A stretch of 64,000 nt of DNA from Curtobacterium sp. MCBA15_012 (GTDB lineage: Bacteria > Actinomycetota > Actinomycetes > Actinomycetales > Microbacteriaceae), in the NCBI RefSeq assembly GCF_001864935.2, contig NZ_CP126267.1:744001-808000 (forward strand), written 5' to 3'. Under the pieces are notes generated by a model. It ran no database searches, was not told where the DNA came from, and saw nothing but the letters and a program-made list of their open reading frames with translations. Made by a program: the position numbers and the translations under genes. The first letter of the stretch is position 1. Every line of letters starts with the position of its first letter. Shown in pieces: positions 26,701 to 33,953 of this stretch.

Positions 26701-27102
26701 ACGAACGCGATCGTGCTCATCGACCTCGTGAACCAGTACCGACGCCGCGGGCTGCGCGTGCACGAGGCCCTGGTCGAGGGCGCCACCCGACGCCTCCGAC
26801 CGATCCTGATGACCGCGCTCGCGACGATCTTCGCGCTGCTTCCGATGGCGATCGGGCTCACCGGGAAGTCCGGGTTCATCTCGCAGCCGCTCGCACTCGT
26901 GGTGATCGGCGGCCTGGTGTCGTCGACGCTGCTCACCCTCGTGGTGCTGCCGGCGCTCTACGCCCTGGTCGAGGGGTTCTTCGAGCGGCGGGCCGACCGT
27001 CGGGCCGAGGCGGAGCGTCGGGCGGAGCCCGGCGCTGGGTCTGGGTCTGGGTCAGGAGCCGGGGCTGCGGCGCACGGCGAGGCCGAGGCGCCGACGGTCT
27101 GA
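23713..27102 (+). CDS. Efflux RND transporter permease
   Basis: 1129-residue RND (HAE1/AcrB-like) permease with the 12-span architecture: TM1 near 12-30, large extracytoplasmic loop, TM2-6, second loop, TM7-12. Recognisable blocks are YPGATPEVV near 55, TM4 with the proton-relay pair GRVVDDSIVVIENI, and TM10-like GIVVTNAIVLIDLVNQY. Two low-complexity insertions are unusual: a Gly/Ser/Thr/Ala-rich stretch at about 246-318 (nt 24445-24660) and a His/Gly linker after TM6. No adaptor (MFP) gene is adjacent, as usual in Gram-positives, so substrate is unknown. GTG 23713 has GAGGAT 6 nt upstream and also GGGAGG at 8 nt. Confidence 0.95.
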   Translation: MHFLSVFSIRNRALIALVTIVVAVFGSVALTNLKQELIPSVEFPQVAIVSAYPGATPEVVSNDVSTKIEQAIQVVPNLESTSATSSTGQSVVSASFDYGSNLASAEDKIQTAVNALSLPDTVQTQIVTGSFDDLPVLQLAVTASGNQEQLVDRLNATAIPDLEKLDGVRQADVFGNPGRRVVITPNEDELAARGLTSQSISDALDDNGTLIPGGTITQDGKTLSVQTGQRIASIADIEALPLTAASGGSSTSSSASTGGSANGGSATGGAGGTGGATGGAAASGDGTAGGSAAGGTGTGTSATGGTGASRASTATSLGDVATVQIEESPRTSISRVDGKTALTIAITKTQEANTVDVSETVKDALPGIEAKVTGDPRFTVVFDQAPYIQQSIDSLAEEGLLGLGFAVIVILVFLLSVRSTIVTAISIPTSVLLAAIGMQAAGYTLNIITLAALTIAIGRVVDDSIVVIENIKRHLQPGVDRGRAVLDAVREVAGAVTASTLTTVAVFLPVAFVAELVGELFRPFALTVTMALIASLLVSLTIVPVLAYWFLRAPKGHAHAAGRAATTGSTGSLASGADLHDAGAPDRLRRGYQPVLRWAIGRPALVLVLALLVLGGTAAAVPFVKTNYLGDSGQNTFTVTQDLAAGTSLDVQADAARKVERVLQDVPGVETVQTTIGTSGQSIQAAFGGGASASVQYNVTTDSARDQTTIQSTARQRIDRIDGVGEVSLSSAGGGFGGSSDIEVDVTAPTQSELQTAAKTVLAKMRGVDGTTSATSNLAAAEPYLAVKVDRRAAAERGLTETQVGGLVAAAVSPRDTGSVEIDDATLDVYIADPAPPTTIDALRSLSIPTATGAVPLSDLATVEQSEGPTSITTSNAVRTATITVTPDASNLGAAVQNVTAAVDGIDLPKGASASIGGVASSQSSAFSQLLLAVLVAVLIVYVIMVATFRSLRQPVMLLASVPFAATGALLLQIVTGIPLGVASLIGLLMLVGIVVTNAIVLIDLVNQYRRRGLRVHEALVEGATRRLRPILMTALATIFALLPMAIGLTGKSGFISQPLALVVIGGLVSSTLLTLVVLPALYALVEGFFERRADRRAEAERRAEPGAGSGSGSGAGAAAHGEAEAPTV

Positions 27103-27216
27103 CCGGGGCGCGCGCCGGGTCCGATCGTGACCAGGGCGCGTGGGATCCGGTCGTGACGGGGGCGCGGGATCCGGTCGTGACCGGGGCGCGCCGGGTCCGG
27201 TCGTGACCGGGGCCGC
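27085..27216. repeat. 26-29-bp degenerate repeats after the RND gene
   Basis: Four to five imperfect units containing GTCGTGACCGGGGCGCG follow the RND stop codon. The first resembles the end of the gene itself (GTC TGA CCGGGGCGCG), so the stop codon is part of the repeated segment. Confidence 0.75.
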
Positions 27217-27227
27217 GACGCCCGGGC

Positions 27228-27479
27228 TCAGCCCCGGTCGCCGGTCCCGGGCTCGGCCGTCCGGAACCAGGACACGAGCACGCACGTCAGCGTCACGAGG
27301 AACACCATCGCGGCGAGCTGGGCCAGCACGGCCAGGTGCCCGGTCGACGCCGCGTACCCGCCGAAGGCGACCGCGGCGACGAACGACAGGCCGAGCAGGA
27401 GCTCCACCGCGACGCGCAGCGGTCCCCGGTGCTGCCACTCGGCGGTGGTGCGGGCGGGGCGGGTCGTCGTGTCGGTCAC
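27228..27479 (-). CDS. Small two-span membrane protein
   Basis: 83-residue protein with a polar N-terminus (VTDTTTRPARTTAEWQH) and two hydrophobic segments (about 22-45 and 52-72), probably an inner-membrane protein. No family is recognised; similar small proteins are common as unnamed genes in Microbacteriaceae. GTG 27479 is chosen because CAGACT ends 6 nt upstream, while the same frame is open for hundreds of codons upstream through repeat and antisense sequence. Convergent with the RND gene. Confidence 0.68.
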   Translation of the reverse strand: MTDTTTRPARTTAEWQHRGPLRVAVELLLGLSFVAAVAFGGYAASTGHLAVLAQLAAMVFLVTLTCVLVSWFRTAEPGTGDRG

Positions 27480-27556
27480 CCCGGCAGTCTGGGCGTGTCG
27501 GGACCGGAGCGCCACGCCCGAGTCCGGGGGACACGGACACCGCCCGGCCGAACCGG

Positions 27557-27648
27557 CCCGGGACCGGCGGCCGACGCGGCCCGGGGCCGGCGGCCGACGC
27601 GGCCCGGGACCTACGGCCGGCGCAGCCCGGGACCGGCGGCCGGCGCAG
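27557..27648. repeat. 23-bp tandem repeat, four copies
   Basis: Units start at 27557, 27580, 27603 and 27626, each beginning CCCGGG and rich in GGCGGCCG. The array lies between the small membrane gene (start 27479) and the end of the esterase gene at 27680. It is almost pure G and C. Confidence 0.92.
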
Positions 27649-27679
27649 GCGCAGCCCGGCCGACACCGCCCGGCCGCCC

Positions 27680-28708
27680 TCAGTCCAGCTGCCGCCGCAG
27701 GAACCCGACGACCCGCTCGCTCATCGCCCGGTCGAGCTGCGCGATCGAGTGCGCCGACCCCTGGACCGCCACGAAGGTCACCGACACGTCGTGCGACCGG
27801 AGCGTCGCCACGAACTCCCGGGACTCCCACAGCGGGATGAACTCGTCGGTCGAGTGCCCGATGAAGAACGGCGGGGTGTCCTCCGTCACGTGGAACCCCG
27901 GCGAGGCCCGCTCCGCCGCCGGGCAGTCGGTGTACGTCCGGCACCCCAGGTACAGCAGCTGCTTCCGCTGGAACGACGCGGACACCCCGTCGGCGCGGGT
28001 CGACCGCTCGGTGAGGTCGGTCGGCCCGCTGAGGTCGACGACCGCCCGGACCCGGTCGCCCGCGGCGTACGCGGCGGACTCGTGGTCCGTGACGGCGGTC
28101 ATCGCGACGAGGTTGCCCCCAGCGCTGCCGCCGAACAGCCCGACCCGGCCGGGGTCGACGTCGTACGTCGACAGGGTCGTCGGTCGGAACACCCAGTCGA
28201 GCGCGCGGCGCACGTCGTCCAGGCCCGCCGGGAACGGGTCGGTCGGGGCGAGCCGGTAGTCGACGTTCACGGTCACGAAGCCCTCGGACGCCAGGTACTG
28301 GCACACCGCCCGGTACGCCGCGGTGGCCTTGTCGCCGTGCGACCAGCTGCCGCCGTGGACCATCACCACCGCCGGCCGACCGGATGACCCGCCACGCGGT
28401 CCGCCGCGGCCCTCCGGCGTCGGGGAGCCCGACGGGGTGGGGGAGCCCGACGGGGTGGGGGTCGCGGTCGTGTCCGGCGCACTGTCCGCGGGCAGGCACA
28501 CGTCGAGCCGTTGCAGGGCGTCGGACCCGTAGGGCACGTCCTCGACGACGTCGATGCCGGGGTAGCGCAACGACAGCGGGTAGATCACCGGGTCCGCGGT
28601 GACCGTGGTGTCCCCGTCGGCGGCCGGGTCGGGAGAGCACGACACGAGCGACACCAGCGCCACGACCGCGGCGAGGAGCGCGAGCGGTGTGCGGCGACCG
28701 GACCTCAT
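27680..28708 (-). CDS. Alpha/beta hydrolase (HSL-type esterase) lipoprotein
   Basis: 342-residue exported esterase. The N-terminus is a lipoprotein signal (LVSLVSC, Cys near 24), followed by a Thr/Pro/Ser/Gly-rich linker containing duplicated SPTPSG. The hydrolase core has the HSL oxyanion motif HGGSW, the nucleophile elbow GGSAGGN (Ser in GxSxG), DLSGP, and a C-terminal His in GSAHSI, so a complete catalytic triad is visible. It would act on small esters at the cell surface. ATG 28708 is supported by TACCGT 7 nt upstream. Divergent from PPK2. Confidence 0.9.
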   Translation of the reverse strand: MRSGRRTPLALLAAVVALVSLVSCSPDPAADGDTTVTADPVIYPLSLRYPGIDVVEDVPYGSDALQRLDVCLPADSAPDTTATPTPSGSPTPSGSPTPEGRGGPRGGSSGRPAVVMVHGGSWSHGDKATAAYRAVCQYLASEGFVTVNVDYRLAPTDPFPAGLDDVRRALDWVFRPTTLSTYDVDPGRVGLFGGSAGGNLVAMTAVTDHESAAYAAGDRVRAVVDLSGPTDLTERSTRADGVSASFQRKQLLYLGCRTYTDCPAAERASPGFHVTEDTPPFFIGHSTDEFIPLWESREFVATLRSHDVSVTFVAVQGSAHSIAQLDRAMSERVVGFLRRQLD

Positions 28709-28852
28709 CGCGTCCACGGTAACCCGGCCGACGACGCGGCACGTCCGCCCACGGGACGACCCCACCCCACCGTCCGGCGGAGACGCCACGCACCCGAGCA
28801 CCCACCCGCCGTCCGGGTGCCAGGATGGGGGCCGACCCGTCAGGAGGACCCC

Positions 28853-29707
28853 GTGAGCCGTCGCAAGGCCTGGAACGCCGACCCCGAGCCCCTGCTGCGC
28901 GTCGAGGAGGGGTTCCGCCTCGACCGCGTCGACCCCGACCGTACCCCCGGCTTCGCGGGGCGCAAGATCGACGGGCTCGAGGCGCTCGCCGCCGGGGCCG
29001 GTCGGCTGGCCGCCCTGCAGGAACGCCTGCACGCCGCGAGCACCGCCGGAGACGAACGCCGCGTGCTCCTCGTCCTGCAGGCGATGGACACCGCGGGCAA
29101 GGGCGGCATCGTCTCGCACGTCGTCGGTGCGGTGGACCCGAACGGCGTCCACTACGCGGGCTTCGGCGCACCCACCGCCGAGGAGCGCGCGCACGACTTC
29201 CTCTGGCGCATCGAGCGCGAGCTGCCGTCCGCCGGGCAGCTCGGCGTCTTCGACCGCTCGCACTACGAGGACGTCCTCATCCAGCGCGTCCGGGCGATGG
29301 CGCCCCCGGAGGAGATCGAACGCCGCTACGGCGCGATCGTCGACTTCGAGGACCGTCTGGCCGAGCAGGGCACGACGATCGTCAAGGTGATGCTGCACAT
29401 CTCGGCGGACGAGCAGCGCGAACGGCTCGGTGACCGGCTCGACCGTCCGGACAAGCACTGGAAGTTCAACCCGGCCGACATCGACGAGCGGCTGCGGTGG
29501 GACGAGTACCAGCAGGCGTACCAGGTCGTGTTCGACCGCACGTCGACCGCCCGGGCCCCCTGGTACGTGGTCCCGGCGAACCGCAAGTGGTACGCACGAC
29601 TGGCGGTGCAGCAGCTGTTGCTCCGCGCCCTCGAGGACATGCAGCTCACGTGGCCGGCCGCCGACTTCGACGTGGCCGAGCAGCGTCGCAGGCTCGCTGC
29701 GTCCTGA
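28853..29707 (+). CDS. Polyphosphate kinase 2 family protein
   Basis: 284-residue single-domain PPK2: transfers phosphate between polyphosphate and nucleotides in the cytosol. The Walker A block is LQAMDTAGKGGI, the Walker B block FDRSHYEDVL, and the lid/binding segments are HWKFNPADIDER and PWYVVPANRKWY. Length is typical of one-domain (class I or III) enzymes; nucleotide preference cannot be read directly. GTG 28853 is fixed by AGGAGG with 5-nt spacing. The gene ends before a hairpin of the GGGAGGCG family. Confidence 0.93.
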   Translation: MSRRKAWNADPEPLLRVEEGFRLDRVDPDRTPGFAGRKIDGLEALAAGAGRLAALQERLHAASTAGDERRVLLVLQAMDTAGKGGIVSHVVGAVDPNGVHYAGFGAPTAEERAHDFLWRIERELPSAGQLGVFDRSHYEDVLIQRVRAMAPPEEIERRYGAIVDFEDRLAEQGTTIVKVMLHISADEQRERLGDRLDRPDKHWKFNPADIDERLRWDEYQQAYQVVFDRTSTARAPWYVVPANRKWYARLAVQQLLLRALEDMQLTWPAADFDVAEQRRRLAAS

Positions 29708-29710
29708 GTC

Positions 29711-29750
29711 GGCGGGTCGGCCGGGAGGCGCGCCCCGCCTCCGTCCCGCC
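29711..29750 (+). terminator. Hairpin after PPK2
   Basis: GGAGGCG (29724-29730) pairs with CGCCTCC (29736-29742), extended by an outer GGCGGG/CCCGCC pair (29711-29716 with 29745-29750). Immediately downstream of the PPK2 stop; no T-tract. Confidence 0.65.
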
Positions 29751-29792
29751 GGTCCGGTGACCACGGGGCTGGCCTTCGGGCGCCGGGTCGCG

Positions 29793-29845
29793 TAGACTCC
29801 CTCGGTCGGCCTTCGACACCGCGGCTGCGCGCCGCGGACGTTTTT
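29793..29845 (+). promoter_or_regulatory. Promoter-like element and terminator-like hairpin in the helicase leader
   Basis: TAGACT (29793-29798) resembles a -10 element. About 20 nt on, CCGCGG (29819-29824) pairs with CCGCGG (29832-29837) around a 7-nt loop, followed 3 nt later by five T (29841-29845), the only classical hairpin-plus-T motif I see in the window. If transcription starts at TAGACT, this sits at the head of a ~170-nt leader and could attenuate the helicase mRNA; if not, it is a second terminator for PPK2. Confidence 0.5.
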
Positions 29846-29972
29846 GGGTGTTGTGTAGTTCGAGGGCTGGAATCACGTCGATCCGACGACGGGATGAACC
29901 CCCTCTCCACGTACCGCCCCCGCCGATGTCGCTGCCGGGCTGCGTGGCACGTCCGCACCCCGGAAAGCAGTC

Positions 29973-32012
29973 ATGGCCCCGTACGACAAGGGCGCGAACT
30001 CCCGCGCCTCCGACCGAGTCCGCCACGCGAACGGCACCCCCGCCGCCCGTTCGGCCAAGCACCGCGGCTTCCGTGCCGCCGATCCCGCCGCGCCGCGGCA
30101 GAAGCAGCGCTGGGACGCCGAGGAGCGTCGTGGACGCGCCGCCCAGGGCGACCGCCCCGCGCGTCCGAACTGGGAGCCGCGCGACCCCGCCCGCACGAAG
30201 TGGGAGCCCCGCGGCGCGGGACGCCCGACGCGTGGGTCCGACCGTGACGACCGTGCGCCGCGTCGTGACGACGAGCGCGGTGGCCGACGGTTCGACCGCG
30301 ACGACCGTGCGCCGCGCCGGTTCGACCGTGACGACCGTGCCCCGCGTCGTGACGACCGGGACGCCCCGCGTCGGTTCGACCGTGACGACCGTGCCCCGCG
30401 TCGTGACGACCGCGACGACCGTGCACCCCGTCGGTTCGACCGCGACGACCGTGCACCCCGTCGGTTCGACCGGGACGACCGTGCGCCGCGTCGGTTCGAC
30501 CGGGACGACCGTGCGCCGCGTCGGTTCGACCGCGACGATCGCGCTCCGCGCCGGTTCGACCGCGACGATCGCGCTCCGCGTCGTGACGACCGGGACGACC
30601 GTGCACCCCGCCGGTTCGACCGTGACGACCGTGCGCCGCGTCGTGACGACCGCGACGACCGTGCACCCCGCCGGTTCGACCGTGACGACCGTGCCCCGCG
30701 TCGCTCCGACCGCGACGACCGTGCCCCGCGCTCGACCGGCCGCGACGACGCCGGCCGCGGGTACGTGCCGGCCGACGACGTCAAGCTCGAGAAGCTCCAG
30801 GCGGCGTCCACCGTCGCCGCGGACGTCGAGGGCGTGACCTTCGGCGACCTCGGCATCGGCGGCAACATCGTGCGCACCCTCGCCGAGATGGGCGCCGCGA
30901 GCCCGTTCCCGATCCAGGCCGCCACGATCCCCGACGTGATCGCCGGCAAGGACGTCCTCGGCCGCGGTCGCACCGGTTCGGGCAAGACCATCGCGTTCGG
31001 CGCCCCGCTCGTCGAGAAGCTCATGGAGCACGGCGGCGGGACGAAGCGCAAGATGGGCCGCGCCCCGCGTGCGCTCATCCTGGCCCCGACCCGCGAGCTC
31101 GCGCTGCAGATCGACCGCACCGTGCAGCCGATCGCCCGCTCCGTCGGTCTGTTCACGACGCAGATCTACGGCGGCGTCCCGTACGGCCGCCAGGAGGGCG
31201 CCCTCGAGCGCGGCGTCGACATCATCGTCGGCACCCCCGGTCGCGTGCAGGACCTCATGAACAAGGGGAAGCTCGACCTCAGCGAGGTCGTCGTCTCCGT
31301 GCTCGACGAGGCCGACCACATGTGCGACCTCGGGTTCCTCGAGCCCGTGCGCGAGATCCTCGCCGCGACCGCCGAGGTCACCCCGCAGGGCAACCGCGCC
31401 CAGAAGCTCCTGTTCAGCGCCACGCTGGACGCGCAGGTCGCGTCGCTCGTGTCGGAGTTCCTGCACGAGCCGAGCGTCCACGAGGTCGCCGGCGAGGACC
31501 AGGCGTCCTCGACGATCGACCACCGCGTGCTCGTGGTCGAGCAGCGCCAGAAGGACCAGGTGCTCGAGGAGCTCGTGGCCGGCCAGGGCAAGACCATCGT
31601 CTTCGCCCGCACCCGTGCCTACGCCGAGCGCCTCGCCGACCAGTTCGAGGACGCCGGGATCCGCGCGACCTCGCTGCACGGCGACCTCAACCAGTCCCGC
31701 CGGACCCGCAACCTGCAGCTGCTCACGAGCGGCCGGGTGAACGTGCTCGTCGCGACCGACGTCGCCGCCCGCGGCATCCACGTCGACGACGTCTCGCTCG
31801 TCGTGCAGGCGGACGCCCCGGACGACTACAAGGCGTACCTGCACCGCTCCGGCCGCACCGGCCGTGCCGGCAAGGAGGGCACGGTCGTCACGATCGTCCC
31901 CCGTGGTCGCCGCCGCAAGATCGAGGGCATCCTCGACAACGCCGAGATCGAGGCGGAGCTCGTCGAGGCGGGCCCCGGCGACGGCATCGTGGCGGAGCTC
32001 GCCGCGCGCTAG
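29973..32012 (+). CDS. DEAD-box ATP-dependent RNA helicase with repeat-rich N-terminus
   Basis: 679-residue RNA helicase. Residues 1-90 are basic; about 90-253 is a disordered block of 15 copies of DDRAPR in a 10-residue frame (RFDRDDRAPR). The helicase core (about 280-660) has Q-motif-like FPIQ, Walker A GRTGSGKT, PTRELALQ, GTPGR, DEAD (VLDEADHMCDLGF), SAT and HRSGRTGRAG. Most bacterial DEAD-box proteins carry the Arg-rich low-complexity tail at the C-terminus; here it leads. Roles would be ribosome assembly, cold adaptation or RNA decay, possibly in condensates. ATG 29973 has GGAAAG 5 nt upstream. A 25-bp hairpin follows the stop. Confidence 0.95.
   Translation: MAPYDKGANSRASDRVRHANGTPAARSAKHRGFRAADPAAPRQKQRWDAEERRGRAAQGDRPARPNWEPRDPARTKWEPRGAGRPTRGSDRDDRAPRRDDERGGRRFDRDDRAPRRFDRDDRAPRRDDRDAPRRFDRDDRAPRRDDRDDRAPRRFDRDDRAPRRFDRDDRAPRRFDRDDRAPRRFDRDDRAPRRFDRDDRAPRRDDRDDRAPRRFDRDDRAPRRDDRDDRAPRRFDRDDRAPRRSDRDDRAPRSTGRDDAGRGYVPADDVKLEKLQAASTVAADVEGVTFGDLGIGGNIVRTLAEMGAASPFPIQAATIPDVIAGKDVLGRGRTGSGKTIAFGAPLVEKLMEHGGGTKRKMGRAPRALILAPTRELALQIDRTVQPIARSVGLFTTQIYGGVPYGRQEGALERGVDIIVGTPGRVQDLMNKGKLDLSEVVVSVLDEADHMCDLGFLEPVREILAATAEVTPQGNRAQKLLFSATLDAQVASLVSEFLHEPSVHEVAGEDQASSTIDHRVLVVEQRQKDQVLEELVAGQGKTIVFARTRAYAERLADQFEDAGIRATSLHGDLNQSRRTRNLQLLTSGRVNVLVATDVAARGIHVDDVSLVVQADAPDDYKAYLHRSGRTGRAGKEGTVVTIVPRGRRRKIEGILDNAEIEAELVEAGPGDGIVAELAAR
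30232..30732. repeat. 30-bp coding repeats (RFDRDDRAPR units)
   Basis: Fifteen copies of a DDRAPR-encoding unit, mostly 30 bp apart, inside the helicase gene. Variants alternate RFDR, RDDR and RSDR before the core. Several adjacent units are identical at DNA level, indicating recent slippage or unequal exchange. Confidence 0.95.
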
Positions 32013-32022
32013 TCGCGACCGG

Positions 32023-32076
32023 ACGACGGAACGGGAGGCGCGGTGCCGGCTGGCACCGCGCCTCCCGTTCCGTCGT
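32023..32076. terminator. 25-bp perfect stem, GGGAGGCGCGG family
   Basis: 32023-32047 is exactly reverse-complementary to 32052-32076, loop GGCT. Placed between the convergent helicase and DinB genes; terminates both in principle. Its arms share 19 bp with the hairpin at 11158-11205. Confidence 0.85.
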
Positions 32077-32109
32077 GCCGCACCCCGCGCGCACCGCGAC
32101 GTGCGCGGG

Positions 32110-32619
32110 TCAGCGCGAGAAGAAGAGCAGGCCGCGCACGTAGCCGGCCTGGCCGGCGTGCTGCGTGCAGTCGTCGAGGATGCTCACCAGACGCGCCCCG
32201 CGCGTGACGGGCGGGTCCCACGCCTCGTCGACGACCTCGTCGAGGTCCTCGGGCGCGAGCGTGCCGAGGTAGGCGACGGTGCGCTCGTGCACCGCGTGCA
32301 GGTACCCGCTGAGCAGCTCGGCGGACGCACGCACCCGACCGACGTCGTCGCGGGACATGCCGTAGCCGAGCGCCTCGGCGGGGAAGGGCAGCCCGAAGCG
32401 CTCCACCCAGCCGTCCGCGGTCCAGACCTGCTCGCTGCCGGCGAGGGCCGCGACCTGCGCGTCCTGGCCGCGTGCGGTGTGCCAGGCGAGCCATGCGAGC
32501 GTGTTGGCACCGGCGGCGGGTCGGGTCGCGAGCTGGTCCGCGGACATGCCGTCGAGGGACCGGTCGACGGTCTCGGGGATGCGGGAGAACGCTTCGGTGA
32601 GGAGTTCGGACGGGGTCAT
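32110..32619 (-). CDS. DinB/MDMPI-like metal-dependent protein
   Basis: 169-residue four-helix-bundle protein of the DinB/mycothiol-dependent isomerase N-domain superfamily. The three metal-ligand histidines typical of the fold are visible in LAWLAWHTARGQD, YLHAVHERTVAYL and DCTQHAGQAGYVRGL. In Actinobacteria such proteins are candidate mycothiol S-transferases; the substrate here is unknown. ATG 32619 is supported by TACGGT 7 nt upstream; a longer frame to 32685 would overlap the MarR gene. It follows that MarR gene on the same strand, probably with its own promoter. Confidence 0.88.
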   Translation of the reverse strand: MTPSELLTEAFSRIPETVDRSLDGMSADQLATRPAAGANTLAWLAWHTARGQDAQVAALAGSEQVWTADGWVERFGLPFPAEALGYGMSRDDVGRVRASAELLSGYLHAVHERTVAYLGTLAPEDLDEVVDEAWDPPVTRGARLVSILDDCTQHAGQAGYVRGLLFFSR

Positions 32620-32656
32620 GCGCCCGACCGTACGCGGCCGGGCCGGGGCCCGACCG

Positions 32657-33118
32657 TCAGGGACGGTGGCGACGGAGCGCGGCACCGACGCCCGTGAACG
32701 CCGCCGCGAGCGCGGCGAGCTCCGACGCCGGGACGCCGTCGCGGAAGGCCTCGCGGTACACGGCGACGACCTCGTCGGCGAGCTGCGCCCCGGTCGGGGT
32801 CAGCTGCACGAGGATGCTCCGCCGGTCGCCGGGGTTCGGGCGGCGTTCGAGGTGGCCCCGACGCTCGAGCCGGTCGATCAGCGAGGTCATCGCGCCGGTC
32901 GTCAGCTCGAGGTGGTCGGCCGCCTGCTTGGGCGTGAGGCCGGCCCCCTCGGTGCCCGCGACGACCAGGACGAACCGGAGGTCCGTGGCGTGCAGCCCGC
33001 GGGCCGCGCTCTCCTGCGTGAGGACGCGGGCGTGCTGGGTCTGCAGCGTCCGGAAGGCTCGGAGGGCGGACGACAGGCCGTCGGTCGGGGTGGGCACGAC
33101 GGGGGCGGCGATCGTCAC
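32657..33118 (-). CDS. MarR family transcriptional regulator
   Basis: 153-residue winged-helix regulator: helix 1, the HTH (LTPKQAADHLELTTGAMTSL, then IDRLERRGHLERR) and wing NPGDRRSILVQLTPTG are all typical of MarR. Dimerising C-terminal helix is complete. Start is uncertain: GTG 33118 is given because it has a GAGACGAG just upstream, whereas the TTG at 33172 lies inside an inverted repeat that looks like its operator. Divergent from the TasA-like gene, so it may regulate that operon too; the effector is unknown. Confidence 0.85.
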   Translation of the reverse strand: MTIAAPVVPTPTDGLSSALRAFRTLQTQHARVLTQESAARGLHATDLRFVLVVAGTEGAGLTPKQAADHLELTTGAMTSLIDRLERRGHLERRPNPGDRRSILVQLTPTGAQLADEVVAVYREAFRDGVPASELAALAAAFTGVGAALRRHRP

Positions 33119-33162
33119 GGGTCTCGTCTCGGGTGGTGCCGTCCCGGGTGGACGAACTGTCT

Positions 33163-33177
33163 CATTCAACAAGAATG
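33163..33177. promoter_or_regulatory. Candidate MarR operator
   Basis: CATTC-AACAA-GAATG inverted repeat between the MarR gene and the divergent TasA-like gene, 15 bp long, of the size and AT-richness expected of a MarR dimer site in otherwise GC-rich DNA. Confidence 0.55.
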
Positions 33178-33219
33178 TGAACGATCAAGCAACCCCCATC
33201 TCCGGTACCAGGAAAAACG

Positions 33220-33248
33220 TTGTGGAGTCCTCAGGTTCGTCGTACGGT
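33220..33248 (+). promoter_or_regulatory. Sigma70-type promoter of the TasA-like operon
   Basis: TTGTGG (33220-33225), 17-bp spacer, TACGGT (33243-33248). This gives a leader of about 80 nt before the SD sequence of the gene at 33336. It is one of the few loci here with both recognisable -35 and -10 and a real 5' leader. Confidence 0.6.
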
Positions 33249-33335
33249 GGTGCGCAACCACCAGGTTCTGCAGCGCGACCAACCACCGCGGGTCCGGGAC
33301 CGCAACCGATCAGATCACCTTCTCGGAGGACCACC

Positions 33336-33935
33336 ATGTCCCGTGTCTCGCCTCGTGCTGCCCGCATCGCAGCCTGGATCGCCGTCCCCGCCGCCATCGT
33401 CGCGTCCGGCGTCGTCGTCTCGACCGCCTCGTACTCGGCGTTCTCGGCCACCACCACGAACCCGACCAGCAACTGGACCGCGGGCAGCGTCGCCCTGACG
33501 GACGACGACAACGACACCGCGCTCTTCACCGCGACCAACCTGAAGCCCTCGTCCACCGGCTCCAAGTGCATCGCCGTCACCTCCACCGGGTCCCTGCCCG
33601 CCGTCGTGAAGCTCTACGGCACCGGCGCGCAGACGACGAGCGAACTCGCGACCCACACGAACCTGCTCGTCGAGGCGGGCTCCGGCGGCAGCACGTCCTC
33701 GTGCACGGGGTTCACCGCCGACGCCGGCCAGCCCGTGTTCACCGGGCTGCTCTCGCAGTTCGGGTCGACCGCGACGAACTACGGCAACGGGCTCGGTTCC
33801 TGGGCGACGACCGGCGGTGCCACGTCCCAGACCCGTGTGTACAAGTTCACCTACACGGTCGCCTCGGACACCCCGACCACCGCGCAGGGGAAGACCGCGT
33901 CCATCGGCTTCACCTGGGAGGCACAGAACAGCTGA
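33336..33935 (+). CDS. TasA/SipW-dependent-type secreted protein
   Basis: 199-residue exported protein. The signal peptide (about 1-38; RIAAWIAVPAAIVASGVVVS) is followed by SYSAFSATTTNP, the pattern of SipW-dependent signal peptides where processing occurs near Tyr/Phe-Ser. The mature part is Thr/Ser/Gly-rich and beta-like with two cysteines (SKCIAV, SSCTGF) and resembles TasA/camelysin fibre proteins, which form biofilm amyloid-like fibres in Bacillus; that role here is inference. ATG 33336 has CGGAGGA with 5-nt spacing. The next gene, 15 nt on, is a SipW-type signal peptidase, its likely processing enzyme. Confidence 0.8.
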   Translation: MSRVSPRAARIAAWIAVPAAIVASGVVVSTASYSAFSATTTNPTSNWTAGSVALTDDDNDTALFTATNLKPSSTGSKCIAVTSTGSLPAVVKLYGTGAQTTSELATHTNLLVEAGSGGSTSSCTGFTADAGQPVFTGLLSQFGSTATNYGNGLGSWATTGGATSQTRVYKFTYTVASDTPTTAQGKTASIGFTWEAQNS

Positions 33936-33953
33936 TCCGCGACGGGCACCGTG

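Noticed and set aside
29873-31156. Reverse-strand frame with repeated Ser-Arg units
   Set aside because: Antisense of the helicase repeat region; the forward frame encodes clear DEAD-box motifs.
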